64,000 bases of DNA from Bradyrhizobium arachidis (GCF_015291705.1 NZ_CP030050.1:8618001-8682000), one strand, 5' to 3'; shown: positions 16,358-25,539, counted from the stretch's first letter. Numbers and translations: made by a program. The notes: generated by a model not told the origin, from the letters alone.

Positions 16358-17166
16358 GCGATCGCGAGCCGACCGCCTTCCCGGTCCTGATGAAGAACGA
16401 CACCTGCTCGCTGATCCAGGCCGCCGACGACGTCTACCAGATCCGCTTCGCCAATCGCGCCGCCAATGCCTATCTGGTGCGCGGCTCGGCGCGTACCATT
16501 TTGATCGATGTCGGCCTGTCCTCGAACTATCCGTCGATGGTGGAGTGCCTGAACTTCGCCGGATGTCCTCCGGAGACAATCGATATGGTCGTGCTGAGCC
16601 ACGAGCATCTCGACCATATCGGCGCTGCCTGGCACTTCAACGAGCGTCGCACCTTCATCGCTGCGCATCGGCTCGCCGCCAACAAGATCATGCTGCGCGA
16701 CGACTTCTCGATGCTGCGCAAGATGTTCAACGAGCCGAACGTGCCGATCAATGTCGACATCTGGCTCGAGGAAGGCAATCTGATCGACCTCGGCAATTTC
16801 CGCCTCAACGTGATGCACACGCCGGGCCACACCTCGGCCTGCATCACGCTGTACGACCAGGACAAGGGCCTGTTGTTCGCCGCCGACACCTTGATGCCGG
16901 GCGGGGTGATGGGCGGCGTGTTCGGCTCCGGCAGCATCGCCGACTATATCCAGTCGCTGGAGCGGCTGAAGGGACTGGATTCGAAGATCCTGCTGTCGGG
17001 ACACGGGCGGCTGTCGGATACGCCGCAGGACGATGTCCGCATCGCGATCGCGCGCTCGCATGGCCTCCTGGAAGACACCGCGCAATTGTTCGACGCGCTG
17101 GACGCGCGCTCGAACTTCGAGCCGATCATGCAGTCGGTGCGGGATCTGAACAAACTGGATGATTAG
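16354..17166 (+). CDS. Metallo-beta-lactamase-fold hydrolase
   Basis: A 270-residue cytosolic MBL-fold enzyme. The metal-binding motif HEHLDH (within LSHEHLDHIG) is complete. A second ligand histidine is in MHTPGHTSA, the bridging aspartate is in FAADTLMPGG, and the last histidine is in LLSGHGRLSD. These are the marks of a binuclear hydrolase of the glyoxalase-II-like group. The substrate is unknown. It is coupled by ATGA to the cyclic-nucleotide-binding protein, so its activity may respond to cAMP or cGMP; that is inference from overlap only. Confidence 0.88.
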   Translation: MSDREPTAFPVLMKNDTCSLIQAADDVYQIRFANRAANAYLVRGSARTILIDVGLSSNYPSMVECLNFAGCPPETIDMVVLSHEHLDHIGAAWHFNERRTFIAAHRLAANKIMLRDDFSMLRKMFNEPNVPINVDIWLEEGNLIDLGNFRLNVMHTPGHTSACITLYDQDKGLLFAADTLMPGGVMGGVFGSGSIADYIQSLERLKGLDSKILLSGHGRLSDTPQDDVRIAIARSHGLLEDTAQLFDALDARSNFEPIMQSVRDLNKLDD

Positions 17167-17189
17167 GTGGCGGGCGCTTCTGCCACCCC

Positions 17190-17277
17190 CGTCATTGCGA
17201 GCGTAGCGAAGCAATCCAGAATGTCTCTGCGGTGGCAGTCTGGATTGGTTCGTCGCACGGGCTCCTCGCAATGACGG
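17190..17277. repeat. Palindromic repeat family C, copy 2
   Basis: CGTCATTGCGAGCGTAGCGA, then AGCAATCCAGA, mirrored by TCTGGATTGG and CTCGCAATGACGG. It matches the copy at 11916, with a different loop. Confidence 0.85.
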
Positions 17278-17297
17278 AGTGTGGACTATCGTCCCCC

Positions 17298-17795
17298 TCA
17301 CATCACCACGGGCGCATCCGGCAACTCGTTCGGATGCGGTCCGCCCGGTGGGAAGTGCCTGGCCAGCTCGCGCGACACCGCGGCGATGCCGCCGATCACG
17401 CCTGGCTCGAACCGGCCCGCGGCGAACTCCGCCTCCATCGCGCGACAAATCGTCTCCCAGCCCTCGGCACCCACCTTCGCGTCGATGCCGCGATCGGCGA
17501 TGATCTCGACATCGCGGTCGGCGAGCAGCAGGTAGATCAGCACGCCGTTGTTATGCGCGGTGTCCCAGATCCGCAGATGCGAGAACACGTCGAGCGCACG
17601 CTCGCGGGCTGGCTGGTCGCGGAACAGCGGACGGCCGTCGAGCGCGCCTTCGACCACGAAGCGGACCTGGCCGGAATGGGTGGCCTCGCTGCTCCTGATC
17701 GCCTGCTCGATGCGATCGAGCACGGCTTGCGGAAAGACCTGCTTTGCCCGCCAATGATGCTGCACCAGGTGTCTGGCAATGCGCTTGATGCTCAT
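17298..17795 (-). CDS. TPM-domain protein (cytosolic or periplasmic form)
   Basis: A 165-residue protein that is essentially one TPM domain (formerly DUF477): QAVLDRIEQAIRSSEATHSGQVRFVVEGALD, then RALDVFSHLRIWDTAHNNGVLIYLLLADRDVEIIADRGI (family signature in the second half), and ending in a Pro/His-rich tail. No signal peptide is visible. It lies 3 bases after the stop of a longer TPM protein on the same strand and is in one unit with it and lemA. LemA-TPM-TPM clusters are common in proteobacteria; their biochemical role is not settled. Confidence 0.87.
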   Translation of the reverse strand: MSIKRIARHLVQHHWRAKQVFPQAVLDRIEQAIRSSEATHSGQVRFVVEGALDGRPLFRDQPARERALDVFSHLRIWDTAHNNGVLIYLLLADRDVEIIADRGIDAKVGAEGWETICRAMEAEFAAGRFEPGVIGGIAAVSRELARHFPPGGPHPNELPDAPVVM

Positions 17796-17798
17796 GAC

Positions 17799-18686
17799 CT
17801 ACCAGCTCCCCGAGGCGCCGCCGCCGCCAAAGCTGCCGCCACCGCCGCTGAAGCTGCCGCTGTCGCTACTCGACGAGCCGCTGCTCCAGCCGCCTCCCGC
17901 GCTGCCGCTCGACCAGGAGCCGCCACGCGACGATCGCGTGCTTGGCGCCATCGCCGAGAACAGGTCGGCGATGAACCCGATGATGAAGCCGACGACACCG
18001 AGGGCCATGGCGAGTGCGAAAGAGCCGAGAATGAACCAGGCAAGCGCGGCGATGATGCCGCCGGTCACCAATGATCCGGCCAGCCGCCCCAGCATGGCGC
18101 GAAAGAACCCGCCCACCCCGATCGAGGCGAACAGCGTCACGATGAAGAGCGGTCCGAGATCGTCGAGATTGCCGAAATTCACGCTTGGTGAGGGAACCGG
18201 CAGCGGCTCGCCATCGATGACGCGGATCATGCGATCGACACCGTCCGAGATACCGCCGCCAAAATCGCCCGTTCTGAATTTCGGGGTGATGATCTCGTCG
18301 ATGATGCGCCGCGAGGTGACGTCGGTGAGCGCGCCTTCGAGGCCGTAGCCGACCTCGATGCGCAAGTGCCGGTCGTTCTTGGCGACGATCAGGATCGCGC
18401 CATCGTCGACCTTCTTGCGGCCGATCTTCCAGGCGTCCGCGACGCGGATCGAGAATTGCTCGATCGTCTCCGGCTGCGTCGTCGGCACGATCAGGACGGC
18501 GATCTGGCTACCCTTGCGCGTCTCGAAATCGCGCAGCTTTTGCGTGAGCGTGGCGATGTCGCTGCCCGACAAGGACCCGGTCTGGTCGATCACACGGCCG
18601 GTGAGCTGGGGGACGGCGACGTCGGCCGCAGCAGCGAAGGCAAAGGTGAGAGCCAGCGCGACGGCGAGGGCAATCCGCGAGAGCAT
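17799..18686 (-). CDS. TPM-domain membrane protein with glycine/serine-rich tail
   Basis: A 295-residue exported membrane protein. A signal peptide covers residues 1-22, followed by a TPM domain (VIDQTGSLSGSDIATL to DDGAILIVAKNDRHLRIEVGYGLEG), two or three membrane helices (LFIVTLFASIGVGGFF, IIAALAWFILGSFALAMALGVVGFI) and a tail rich in Gly and Ser that ends SGSW. This matches the YgcG-type family. The start is ATG 18686 because it gives the signal peptide; codons further upstream lie in a palindromic repeat. It is the middle gene of lemA-TPM-TPM. Confidence 0.88.
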   Translation of the reverse strand: MLSRIALAVALALTFAFAAAADVAVPQLTGRVIDQTGSLSGSDIATLTQKLRDFETRKGSQIAVLIVPTTQPETIEQFSIRVADAWKIGRKKVDDGAILIVAKNDRHLRIEVGYGLEGALTDVTSRRIIDEIITPKFRTGDFGGGISDGVDRMIRVIDGEPLPVPSPSVNFGNLDDLGPLFIVTLFASIGVGGFFRAMLGRLAGSLVTGGIIAALAWFILGSFALAMALGVVGFIIGFIADLFSAMAPSTRSSRGGSWSSGSAGGGWSSGSSSSDSGSFSGGGGSFGGGGASGSW

Positions 18687-18712
18687 GCTCGAACAAGCCC
18701 GCCACACCCTCG

Positions 18713-18817
18713 CTGTCATCGCCCGGCTTGACCGGGCGATCCAGTATTCCAGAGACGCCGGCGAGATGCGGAGGGGCCGCGGCGTACTGGATTCCCCGCC
18801 TTCGCGGGGAATGACAG
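18713..18817. repeat. Palindromic repeat family F
   Basis: CTGTCATCGCCCGGCTTGAC with CGGGCGATCCAGTA, mirrored by TACTGGATTCCCCGCC and CGCGGGGAATGACAG. It lies inside the lemA-TPM unit, between the lemA stop and the start of the second gene. Confidence 0.8.
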
Positions 18818-18851
18818 TGGTGAGTGGGGCGCGCATCTGTGCCGAACGCGG

Positions 18852-19454
18852 CTACTTCGACGGCGCCGGGTTGAAATCCACCTTCGGCGCGGTCGAGATC
18901 TCCTTCTCGTTCTCGACCGAGAAATTCGGCTTCTCCTTGTAGCCGAACGCCATCGCGGTGAAGTTGGTCGGGAACGAGCGGATGGTGACGTTATAATCCT
19001 GCACCGCCTTGATGTAGCGGTTGCGGGCGACCGTGATGCGGTTCTCGGTGCCCTCGAGCTGCGACATCAAATCCCTAAACAGCGCATCCGACTTGAGCTG
19101 CGGATAGTTCTCGGTGACGACCAGCAGCCGCGACAGCGCGCTGGAGAGCTCGCCCTGGGCGGCCTGGAATTTCTGGAAGGCGGCGGGATCGTTCAGCACC
19201 TCCGGCGTCGCCTGGATGCTGCCGACCTTGGCGCGCGCGTTGGTGACGCCGAGCAGCACGTCCTTCTCCTGCTGCGCAAAGCCCTTCACCGAGTTGACGA
19301 GGTTGGGCACGAGATCGGCGCGGCGCTGATACTGGTTCACGACCTCGGACCAGTTGCCCTTGATCTGCTCGTCCTCGGTCTGGATCGCGTTGTAGCCGCA
19401 GTTCGTCAGGCTCAGCGAGGCCAGCGCCGCCAGTACGGTGAGGATCTTGCGCAT
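18852..19454 (-). CDS. lemA: LemA-family lipoprotein
   Basis: A 200-residue LemA protein. The N-terminus has a lipoprotein signal with Cys19 in LTNCGYN. The body is the LemA helical bundle, with YNAIQ near the start, the signature around NWSEVVNQYQRRADLVPNLVN and RNRYIKAVQDYN, then a short C-terminal tail. It is likely anchored in the envelope by the lipid. It leads the lemA-TPM-TPM unit, although a repeat separates it from the next gene. The molecular function is not defined. Confidence 0.92.
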   Translation of the reverse strand: MRKILTVLAALASLSLTNCGYNAIQTEDEQIKGNWSEVVNQYQRRADLVPNLVNSVKGFAQQEKDVLLGVTNARAKVGSIQATPEVLNDPAAFQKFQAAQGELSSALSRLLVVTENYPQLKSDALFRDLMSQLEGTENRITVARNRYIKAVQDYNVTIRSFPTNFTAMAFGYKEKPNFSVENEKEISTAPKVDFNPAPSK

Positions 19455-19599
19455 GGAATTTCTCCCGGTGGAATCTGGTGCAAACTACCAGATCGCGCGC
19501 GAAAAGCAGCCGATTTACGCAAGCCTCTTGCCTATCCCTGGCCGACATAGTCAACTCGACGAAACAATAAGACCAAATGGAAACGCCAGGGGGAACGCG

Positions 19600-20451
19600 A
19601 TGTCCTCGTTCGAGACCATCCTCGTTGAGCGGCCGGAGCCGGCGATCACCCGGATCGTGATGAACCGGCCCGAGGCGCGCAATGCGCAGAATCTGCAAAT
19701 GACCTACGACCTCAACGCCGCCTTCGACGAAGCGGTGCAGGACGATGCGGTCAAGGTCATCATCCTCGCCGGCAACGGGCCGCACTTCTCCTCAGGCCAT
19801 GACCTCCGCCCCGGGGCTAAGAATGCCGCAGGCATCGATTTTCCGCCGGTAGGAAATTGGGGCGGCTTTGCCGAACCGAACGCACATGGCCGCTTCGCGC
19901 GCGAGCAGGAAATTTATCTCCAGATCACGCGGCGCTGGCGCAATCTGGCGAAACCGACCATTGCCGAGGTGCACGGCAAGTGCATCGCGGGCGGCCTGAT
20001 GCTGGCCTGGGCTTGCGACCTCATCGTCGCCAGCGACGACGCGCAGTTCTGCGACCCCGTCGTCACCATGGGCGTCTGCGGCGTCGAATGGTTCGTGCAT
20101 CCTTGGGAACTCGGCTCGCGCAAGGCCAAGGAGTTTCTGTTCACCGCCGACAGCTGGAGTGCGCAAGAGGCGCATCAACTCGGCATGGTCAATCAGGTCG
20201 TCCCGCGCGCCGAGCTGTCGTCGCGCGTGCTGGAGCTGGCGCGCCGGATCGCAGCAAAGCCGGCCTTTGCGCTCAAGTTGACCAAGGAGGCCGTGAACCG
20301 CTCGGTCGACGTGATGGGCCAGCCCGCCGCGATCGACCAGGCCTTCGCGCTGCATCAGCTCTGCCACGCCCACAATCTCCAGGAGTTCGGCATGATCGTC
20401 GATCCATCCGGACTGCATCCCTCCGTGCGCAAGCCGCCGGCCGCGGAGTAG
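19600..20451 (+). CDS. Enoyl-CoA hydratase/isomerase family protein
   Basis: A 283-residue crotonase-fold enzyme. The oxyanion-hole segments are present (HFSSGHDLRPG and the HGKCIAGGLMLAWACD region). Many hydratases have a Glu pair; here the second site reads FCDPVVTMGVCG, so hydratase activity is likely but not certain. ATG 19600 was chosen: it follows a purine-rich CAGGGGG leader and gives the family N-terminus. It is followed after four bases by an acyl-CoA dehydrogenase and then a second one, so this looks like a beta-oxidation or ring-catabolic operon. The substrate is unknown. Confidence 0.87.
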   Translation: MSSFETILVERPEPAITRIVMNRPEARNAQNLQMTYDLNAAFDEAVQDDAVKVIILAGNGPHFSSGHDLRPGAKNAAGIDFPPVGNWGGFAEPNAHGRFAREQEIYLQITRRWRNLAKPTIAEVHGKCIAGGLMLAWACDLIVASDDAQFCDPVVTMGVCGVEWFVHPWELGSRKAKEFLFTADSWSAQEAHQLGMVNQVVPRAELSSRVLELARRIAAKPAFALKLTKEAVNRSVDVMGQPAAIDQAFALHQLCHAHNLQEFGMIVDPSGLHPSVRKPPAAE

Positions 20452-20455
20452 CGAC

Positions 20456-21595
20456 ATGGACCTCAATCTCAGCGACGAGCAACGGCTGCTGCGCGAGAGC
20501 GCGGAGCGCTTTGTCGCCGAAAGCTACGATGCCGATCATCGCCGCAAGATGGCGAACGATCCGCTCGGATACAGCCCTGATGTCTGGAAACAGTTCGCCG
20601 AGCTCGGCTGGCTGGCGCTGCCGGTCCCTGAGGAGTTTGGCGGGCTCGGCGGCGGCGCGGTCGAGATCGGGATTCTGATGGAGGCGTTTGGCCGTGGGCT
20701 GGTGTCCGAGCCGTATATCGCGACGGTCGTGCTCGGAGCGGCGCTGATCGAGACGTGCGGCACCACCGCGCAGAAGCAGGAGCGGCTGCCGAAGGTCGCC
20801 GACGGATCGCTCAAGCTCGCCTTTGCGCATTCCGAGCGCGCAGCGCGGTTCGATCTCGCCAAGGTCGCGACCACCGCTCACAAGACAGCCGAGGGCTGGC
20901 GCCTTTCCGGCAGCAAGATCGCGGTGCTCGACGGCCACGCTGCCGACGAGATCATCGTCTCCGCGCATATCCATGATCATCGGGGACCGTCGGGACGCAT
21001 CGGCCTGTTCCTGGTCCAGGCGAAAACGCCGAGCGTTGCCATGAGTGACTATCAACGTCTCGGCGGCGGACGGGCCTGCAACATCGAGCTGTCAGGCGTG
21101 GAGCTGCCGCAGGACGCTCTCCTCGGTGACGATAGCGACGTATTGCCGGTGATCGAATGGGCCGTCGACCGCGCCATGGCTGCGTTAGGTGCGGAGGCCG
21201 TCGGCATCATGCAGACGCTGCTCGACACCACGCTCGACTACACCAAGATCCGAAAGCAGTTCGGCCGGCCGCTCTCCGCCAACCAGGTGATCCGCCACCG
21301 CCTCGCCGACATGGCGATGCAGGTGGACGAGGCGCGCTCGATGGCGCTGCGGGCTGCGTTGAAGGTGGATGCTGCGCCGGTCGAGCGTGCTCGGGCGGCG
21401 TCAGGCGCGAAAGCGAAAATCGGCAAATGCGCACGCTTCGTCGGCGAGCAGTCGATCCAGCTTCACGGCGGCATGGGTGTCACCGAGGAGCTCGAGGTCG
21501 GAGCCTATTTCAAGCGGCTGGTCGCCTTCGACACACTGTTCGGCGGCAGCGCGCATCACTATGCCCGCCACGCCCAGCTTGGCCGCACCGCCTGA
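20456..21595 (+). CDS. Acyl-CoA dehydrogenase, first of a pair
   Basis: A 379-residue FAD-dependent acyl-CoA dehydrogenase. The N-terminal helical domain starts NLSDEQRLLRESAERFV, the middle beta domain is present but divergent (LAFAHSERAARFDL), and the C-terminal domain has QFGRPLSANQVIRHRLADM and IQLHGGMGVTEE. It is encoded directly before a second, better-conserved acyl-CoA dehydrogenase, with a 15-base gap. Such pairs can form mixed alpha2-beta2 enzymes, as known for steroid side-chain dehydrogenases. This is a possibility, not shown here. Confidence 0.9.
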   Translation: MDLNLSDEQRLLRESAERFVAESYDADHRRKMANDPLGYSPDVWKQFAELGWLALPVPEEFGGLGGGAVEIGILMEAFGRGLVSEPYIATVVLGAALIETCGTTAQKQERLPKVADGSLKLAFAHSERAARFDLAKVATTAHKTAEGWRLSGSKIAVLDGHAADEIIVSAHIHDHRGPSGRIGLFLVQAKTPSVAMSDYQRLGGGRACNIELSGVELPQDALLGDDSDVLPVIEWAVDRAMAALGAEAVGIMQTLLDTTLDYTKIRKQFGRPLSANQVIRHRLADMAMQVDEARSMALRAALKVDAAPVERARAASGAKAKIGKCARFVGEQSIQLHGGMGVTEELEVGAYFKRLVAFDTLFGGSAHHYARHAQLGRTA

Positions 21596-21610
21596 CCCAA
21601 GGAGCGCATC

Positions 21611-22807
21611 ATGGACCTCACGTTCAATGCCGAGGAGCGCGCCTTTCAAAGCGAGGTGCGCGGCTTCATCGCCAAAAACCTGACCGACGAGATGAAACGC
21701 GCGACCGCGCTGACACCGTCGGTGTTCTCCGATCCGCCGATCGGCATGGCCTGGCAACGGGCGCTGCACCGGCAGGGCTGGGGCGCGCCGGGCTGGCCGG
21801 TCGAATATGGCGGCCCCGACTGGACGCCGGCGCAGCGCTGGATCTTTGAAACCGAGTCCGCGCGCGCAGGCGTGCCGAATGTCAACGTGATGGGCGTGAA
21901 GATGGTCGGGCCCGTCATCATCGGCTTCGGCTCGCCCGAGCAGAAGAACTTTTATCTGCCGCGCATTCTCTCGGGCGAGGATTACTGGTGCCAGGGTTAT
22001 TCCGAGCCCGGCTCCGGCTCCGACCTGTCGTCGCTGAAGACGCGCGCCGTGCGCGACGGTGACGACTACATCATCAACGGCACCAAGATCTGGACCACGC
22101 ATGCGCATCACGCCAATCGCATGTTCGCGCTGGTACGCACCAGCGACGGGCCGCGGCAGCAGGACGGCATCAGCTTCATCCTGATCGACATGAAGACACC
22201 GGGCATCACGACGCGCCCCATTCTCACCATCGGCGGCGACCACGAGGTCAACCAGGTGTTCTTCGACGACGTCCGCGTGCCCGTCGCCAACCGCGTCGGC
22301 GAAGAAGGCAAGGGCTGGACCTACGGCAAGTACCTGCTCGAGTTCGAGCGCGGCTCGGGCATTGCGTCAGCGAAGCTCCGAGAGGGGCTGAAGGCGATCG
22401 CGGAGCTCGCCGAGTCTGATCTGACCGGGCGCGCGATCGACAGTCCCGATATCGCAACGCGCATCTCGGAGGTCGAGGTCGACATCGACGCGCTGGAGAT
22501 GACCGAGCTGCGTGTGCTCTCGGCGCTGCAGACCGGGCAAAATCCCGGCGCGGTGTCGTCGATCCTGAAGCTGCGCAACAGCGAGATCCGCCAGGCCGTG
22601 ACGCGCCTCGGCGTAGACGTGATCGGCCACGACGCCCTCGCCGTCGAGCCGATGCGTCCGCTGTACAAGCTCAATCACGAGCCCGCGACGCCCGAGGACA
22701 TGCTGACGGTAGTGCCGGAATATCTCAACGGGAGAGCGTACACGATCTTCGGAGGCACGTCGGAGATTCAGCGCGATATCATTGCGAAGATGATGCTGGG
22801 GATTTGA
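21611..22807 (+). CDS. Acyl-CoA dehydrogenase, second of a pair
   Basis: A 398-residue acyl-CoA dehydrogenase with all three domains. WCQGYSEPGSGSDLSSLKT is the FAD/substrate loop, IINGTKIWTTHAH the beta domain signature, and IFGGTSEIQRDIIAKMMLG the C-terminal motif. GGAGCG lies about seven bases before ATG 21611. It follows the enoyl-CoA hydratase and the first dehydrogenase in one operon. It probably supplies the FAD sites for oxidation of an unusual or branched acyl-CoA. The gene ends just before repeat B2. Confidence 0.92.
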   Translation: MDLTFNAEERAFQSEVRGFIAKNLTDEMKRATALTPSVFSDPPIGMAWQRALHRQGWGAPGWPVEYGGPDWTPAQRWIFETESARAGVPNVNVMGVKMVGPVIIGFGSPEQKNFYLPRILSGEDYWCQGYSEPGSGSDLSSLKTRAVRDGDDYIINGTKIWTTHAHHANRMFALVRTSDGPRQQDGISFILIDMKTPGITTRPILTIGGDHEVNQVFFDDVRVPVANRVGEEGKGWTYGKYLLEFERGSGIASAKLREGLKAIAELAESDLTGRAIDSPDIATRISEVEVDIDALEMTELRVLSALQTGQNPGAVSSILKLRNSEIRQAVTRLGVDVIGHDALAVEPMRPLYKLNHEPATPEDMLTVVPEYLNGRAYTIFGGTSEIQRDIIAKMMLGI

Positions 22808-22832
22808 GGCGAGCTGGCGCTGCACACCCCGC

Positions 22833-22979
22833 TGTCGTCCCGGACAAGCGAAGCGCAGATCCGGGACCCATAACCACAGGGAGAGGTTATGGCGCGAGCT
22901 GGTCACTACGAGTCTTCGCCAAACTCGACCCTGTGGTTATGGGTCCCGGGTTCGCGCTACGCGCGCCCCGGGACGACAG
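22833..22979. repeat. Palindromic repeat family B, copy 2
   Basis: TGTCGTCCCGGACAAGCGAAG with GGGACCCATAACCACAGGG (arms listed in parts), mirrored by CCCTGTGGTTATGGGTCCC and CCCCGGGACGACAG. It has the same inner arms as the copy at 2421. It fills most of the convergent gap between the dehydrogenase operon and the CoxL-type gene. Confidence 0.85.
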
Positions 22980-23009
22980 TTATGTTTGCGGCGACGGCGA
23001 AATCTTTAC

Positions 23010-25331
23010 CTAGACAGCCCTCGCGTCCCTGATCGCCTGCCAGATCTTCTGCGGCGTCAGCGGCGTGTTCAGCTGGGTGATGCCGAGCTCGGCGAGCGCA
23101 TCCATCACACCGTTGGTGACGCAAGGAGGGCCGCCGATGGCGCCGGATTCGCCGCAGCCCTTGGCGCCGAGCGGATTGGTGCGGCAGGGTGCGGAATCGT
23201 CCAGCGTCACCACGATCGGCGGCACGTCGTCGGCGCGCGGGATGCAATAGTCCTGGTAGCTCGCGGTGAGGAGTTGGCCGTCGGCGTCGTAGGAGACGCC
23301 TTCATACAGCGCCTGGCCGATGCCTTGCGCGACGCCGCCATGGATCTGGCCGGTGACCAGCATCGGGTTCACGGCGACGCCGACGTCGTCGACCGTGGTA
23401 TAGCGCACGACCTTGGAGACGCCGGTCTCGGGGTCGATCTCGACCTCGCAGATATGCGTGCCGTTCGGCCAGCTCGGACCGTCGACCTCGCCCTCGGAAT
23501 CGACGCTGAGCTTCGCGCCGCTCTCCTTCTCGGCGAGGTCGAACAGGCTGATGCGGCGGTCGGTGCCGACCACGGTGAGCATGCCGCCCTGATATTCGAT
23601 GTCCTCGACCGACGTCTCCAGCACGTTCGCAGCCTTCTCGCGCGCCTTCTGGATCAGATCGCTGGAGGAAACCACGACCGCGGTGCCGCCGACGAACAGC
23701 GAGCGCGAGCCGACGCTGCCAAAACCCATGGCCAGATCCGTGTCGCCCTGAACGACGTCGATCTTGTCCATGGCGATGCCGAGCGTGTCGGAGATCATCT
23801 GGGTATAGGTGGTCTGCAGCCCCTGCCCCATCGCCATAGTGCCGGAATGCAGCACGACGCGTCCTTGCGAGGTCGCGTGCAGGCTGACCTTCTCGGTGTG
23901 GGCGCGGCCACCGGTCCATTCGATGTAGGAGGTGAGCCCGCGGCCGTAGAGCAGGCCCTTCTTCTTCGCGGCCTTCTTGCGCGCGGCGAAGCCGTCCCAG
24001 TCGGCGAGCTTCACTGCGCGGTCGAGCATGTGCGCGAAGGCGCCGGAATCGTAAACCTGGCCGGCCGCGTTGGTGTAGGGCAGCTGCGCCGGCTTGATGT
24101 AGTTGGCGTTGCGGATCGCACGCGGATCCATGCCGATCTTGCGGGCAGCAGCGTCGAAGAGACGCTCGACGATGAACACCGCCTCGGGCCGGCCCGCGCC
24201 GCGATAGGCGCCGACTGGTGCGGTATGGGTCATCACAGACTGCACCTCGAAATGCACCAGCGGCAGGTCGTAAACACCGGTCTGCACGAACGGCCCGAGC
24301 ACCAGCGGGATGATGTTGGCCGCGCCCGAGGAATAGGCGCCTGTGCAGCCGATCGACTTGACGCGATAAGCCAGCACCTTGCCCTTCTCGTCGAGCGCAA
24401 AGGACGCCGTCGAGGTGAGATCGCGGCCATGGGTGCCGCCGACGAACTCGTCGGTGCGGTCGCCGCGCCAGCGGATCTTCTTGCTCAGCTTGGTCGCGGC
24501 ATAGGCGACGATGCCGTCCTCGGGATAGAGGTTGGTCTTCTGGCCAAAGCCGCCGCCGATGTCGCCGACCAGCACGCGCACGCTGTCCTTGGGACGCTTG
24601 AGCACGGCTTCCGCCAGCACGTCGCGGGTCGAGGCCGGGGTCTGCGACTGCACGTGCAGGAGCAGACGGCCGGACTTCTTGTCGATCTCGGCAATGGTCG
24701 AGCGCGGCTCCATCGCGGAGGGCACGAGGCGCTGGCTGACGAGGTCGAGCTCGACGGTGTGCGCGGCCCTGGCGAAGGCTTCGTCCACCTTCGCGGCATC
24801 GCCGTAAGCCATCGCGCCGACGATGTTGTCGGGCGCATCTGGCCACACCACGGGCGCGCCGGGCTTCACCGCCTCGACCGGATCGACCACCGCGGGCTGC
24901 ACGTCGTAATCGACCACGATCGCTTCGGCCGCACTCTGCGCCTCGGCACGAGAGGAAGCCACCACTGCCGCCACGGCCTCACCGGCATAGCGCACGATCT
25001 CATGGGCCAGCAGGCGGCGCGGCGGCACCGTCATCGGCTTGCCGTCGGGGCGCTTGAAGATGCTCAAGGTCGGGATGGCGCCGACGTCGTCCTTGACGAG
25101 GTCCGCACCGGTGTAGACCGCGGTGACGCCGGGCATCGCCGCCGCCGCGCTGGTGTCGATCGAGACGATCTTCGCATGCGCATGCGGCGAGCGCAGCACA
25201 TGCAACCACAGCGCGCCATCTTCCGGCTTGTCGTCGATGAATTGCCCCTTCCCGGTGAGCAGCCGCTGGTCTTCCAAACGCTTGACGGGCTGCCCCGCTC
25301 CGAAACGCAAATTGCCGGGAAGAATGTTCAT
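23010..25331 (-). CDS. CoxL-type molybdenum hydroxylase large subunit (form II, AYRGAGR)
   Basis: A 773-residue xanthine-dehydrogenase-family subunit that binds molybdopterin. Early residues (RLEDQRLLTGKGQFIDD) are the usual start of aerobic CO-dehydrogenase-like proteins. Later come GGGFGQK, AYRGAGRPE (the form II loop; true form I CODH has AYXCSFR) and the C-terminal GCGESGAIGG holding the active-site Glu. It is therefore a hydroxylase or dehydrogenase of unknown substrate, not a confirmed CO oxidiser. No iron-sulfur (CoxS) or FAD (CoxM) subunit gene lies next to it, so partners must be encoded elsewhere. Confidence 0.9.
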   Translation of the reverse strand: MNILPGNLRFGAGQPVKRLEDQRLLTGKGQFIDDKPEDGALWLHVLRSPHAHAKIVSIDTSAAAAMPGVTAVYTGADLVKDDVGAIPTLSIFKRPDGKPMTVPPRRLLAHEIVRYAGEAVAAVVASSRAEAQSAAEAIVVDYDVQPAVVDPVEAVKPGAPVVWPDAPDNIVGAMAYGDAAKVDEAFARAAHTVELDLVSQRLVPSAMEPRSTIAEIDKKSGRLLLHVQSQTPASTRDVLAEAVLKRPKDSVRVLVGDIGGGFGQKTNLYPEDGIVAYAATKLSKKIRWRGDRTDEFVGGTHGRDLTSTASFALDEKGKVLAYRVKSIGCTGAYSSGAANIIPLVLGPFVQTGVYDLPLVHFEVQSVMTHTAPVGAYRGAGRPEAVFIVERLFDAAARKIGMDPRAIRNANYIKPAQLPYTNAAGQVYDSGAFAHMLDRAVKLADWDGFAARKKAAKKKGLLYGRGLTSYIEWTGGRAHTEKVSLHATSQGRVVLHSGTMAMGQGLQTTYTQMISDTLGIAMDKIDVVQGDTDLAMGFGSVGSRSLFVGGTAVVVSSSDLIQKAREKAANVLETSVEDIEYQGGMLTVVGTDRRISLFDLAEKESGAKLSVDSEGEVDGPSWPNGTHICEVEIDPETGVSKVVRYTTVDDVGVAVNPMLVTGQIHGGVAQGIGQALYEGVSYDADGQLLTASYQDYCIPRADDVPPIVVTLDDSAPCRTNPLGAKGCGESGAIGGPPCVTNGVMDALAELGITQLNTPLTPQKIWQAIRDARAV

Positions 25332-25457
25332 TCCGTGGGGTCCTCAGGGTCTTTTCGAAACTGCGGGCAGCCTTTTAGCGGATCGACCGGAGGCATGCCA
25401 GCCGCGCTTTTGGGCGGCGGGACCATGGATTCGTCATGCCCGGGCTTGTCTTAGAGA

Positions 25458-25539
25458 CCGTCATTCCGGGGCGATGCGCAGCATCGAACCCGGAATCTCG
25501 AGATTCCGGGCTCGCCCTGCGGGCGCCCCGGAATGACGG
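25458..25539. repeat. Palindromic repeat family E, copy 1
   Basis: CCGTCATTCCGGGGCGATGC with an inner CCCGGAATCTCG/AGATTCCGGG hairpin and GGGCGCCCCGGAATGACGG on the right. It abuts the stop codon (25540-25542) of the DHDPS-family gene. The second copy is at 48813. Confidence 0.85.

Noticed and set aside
22986..25454. Long open frame antisense to the CoxL-type gene
   Set aside because: Same cause; the residues show no recognisable fold and the reverse-strand gene has all family motifs.
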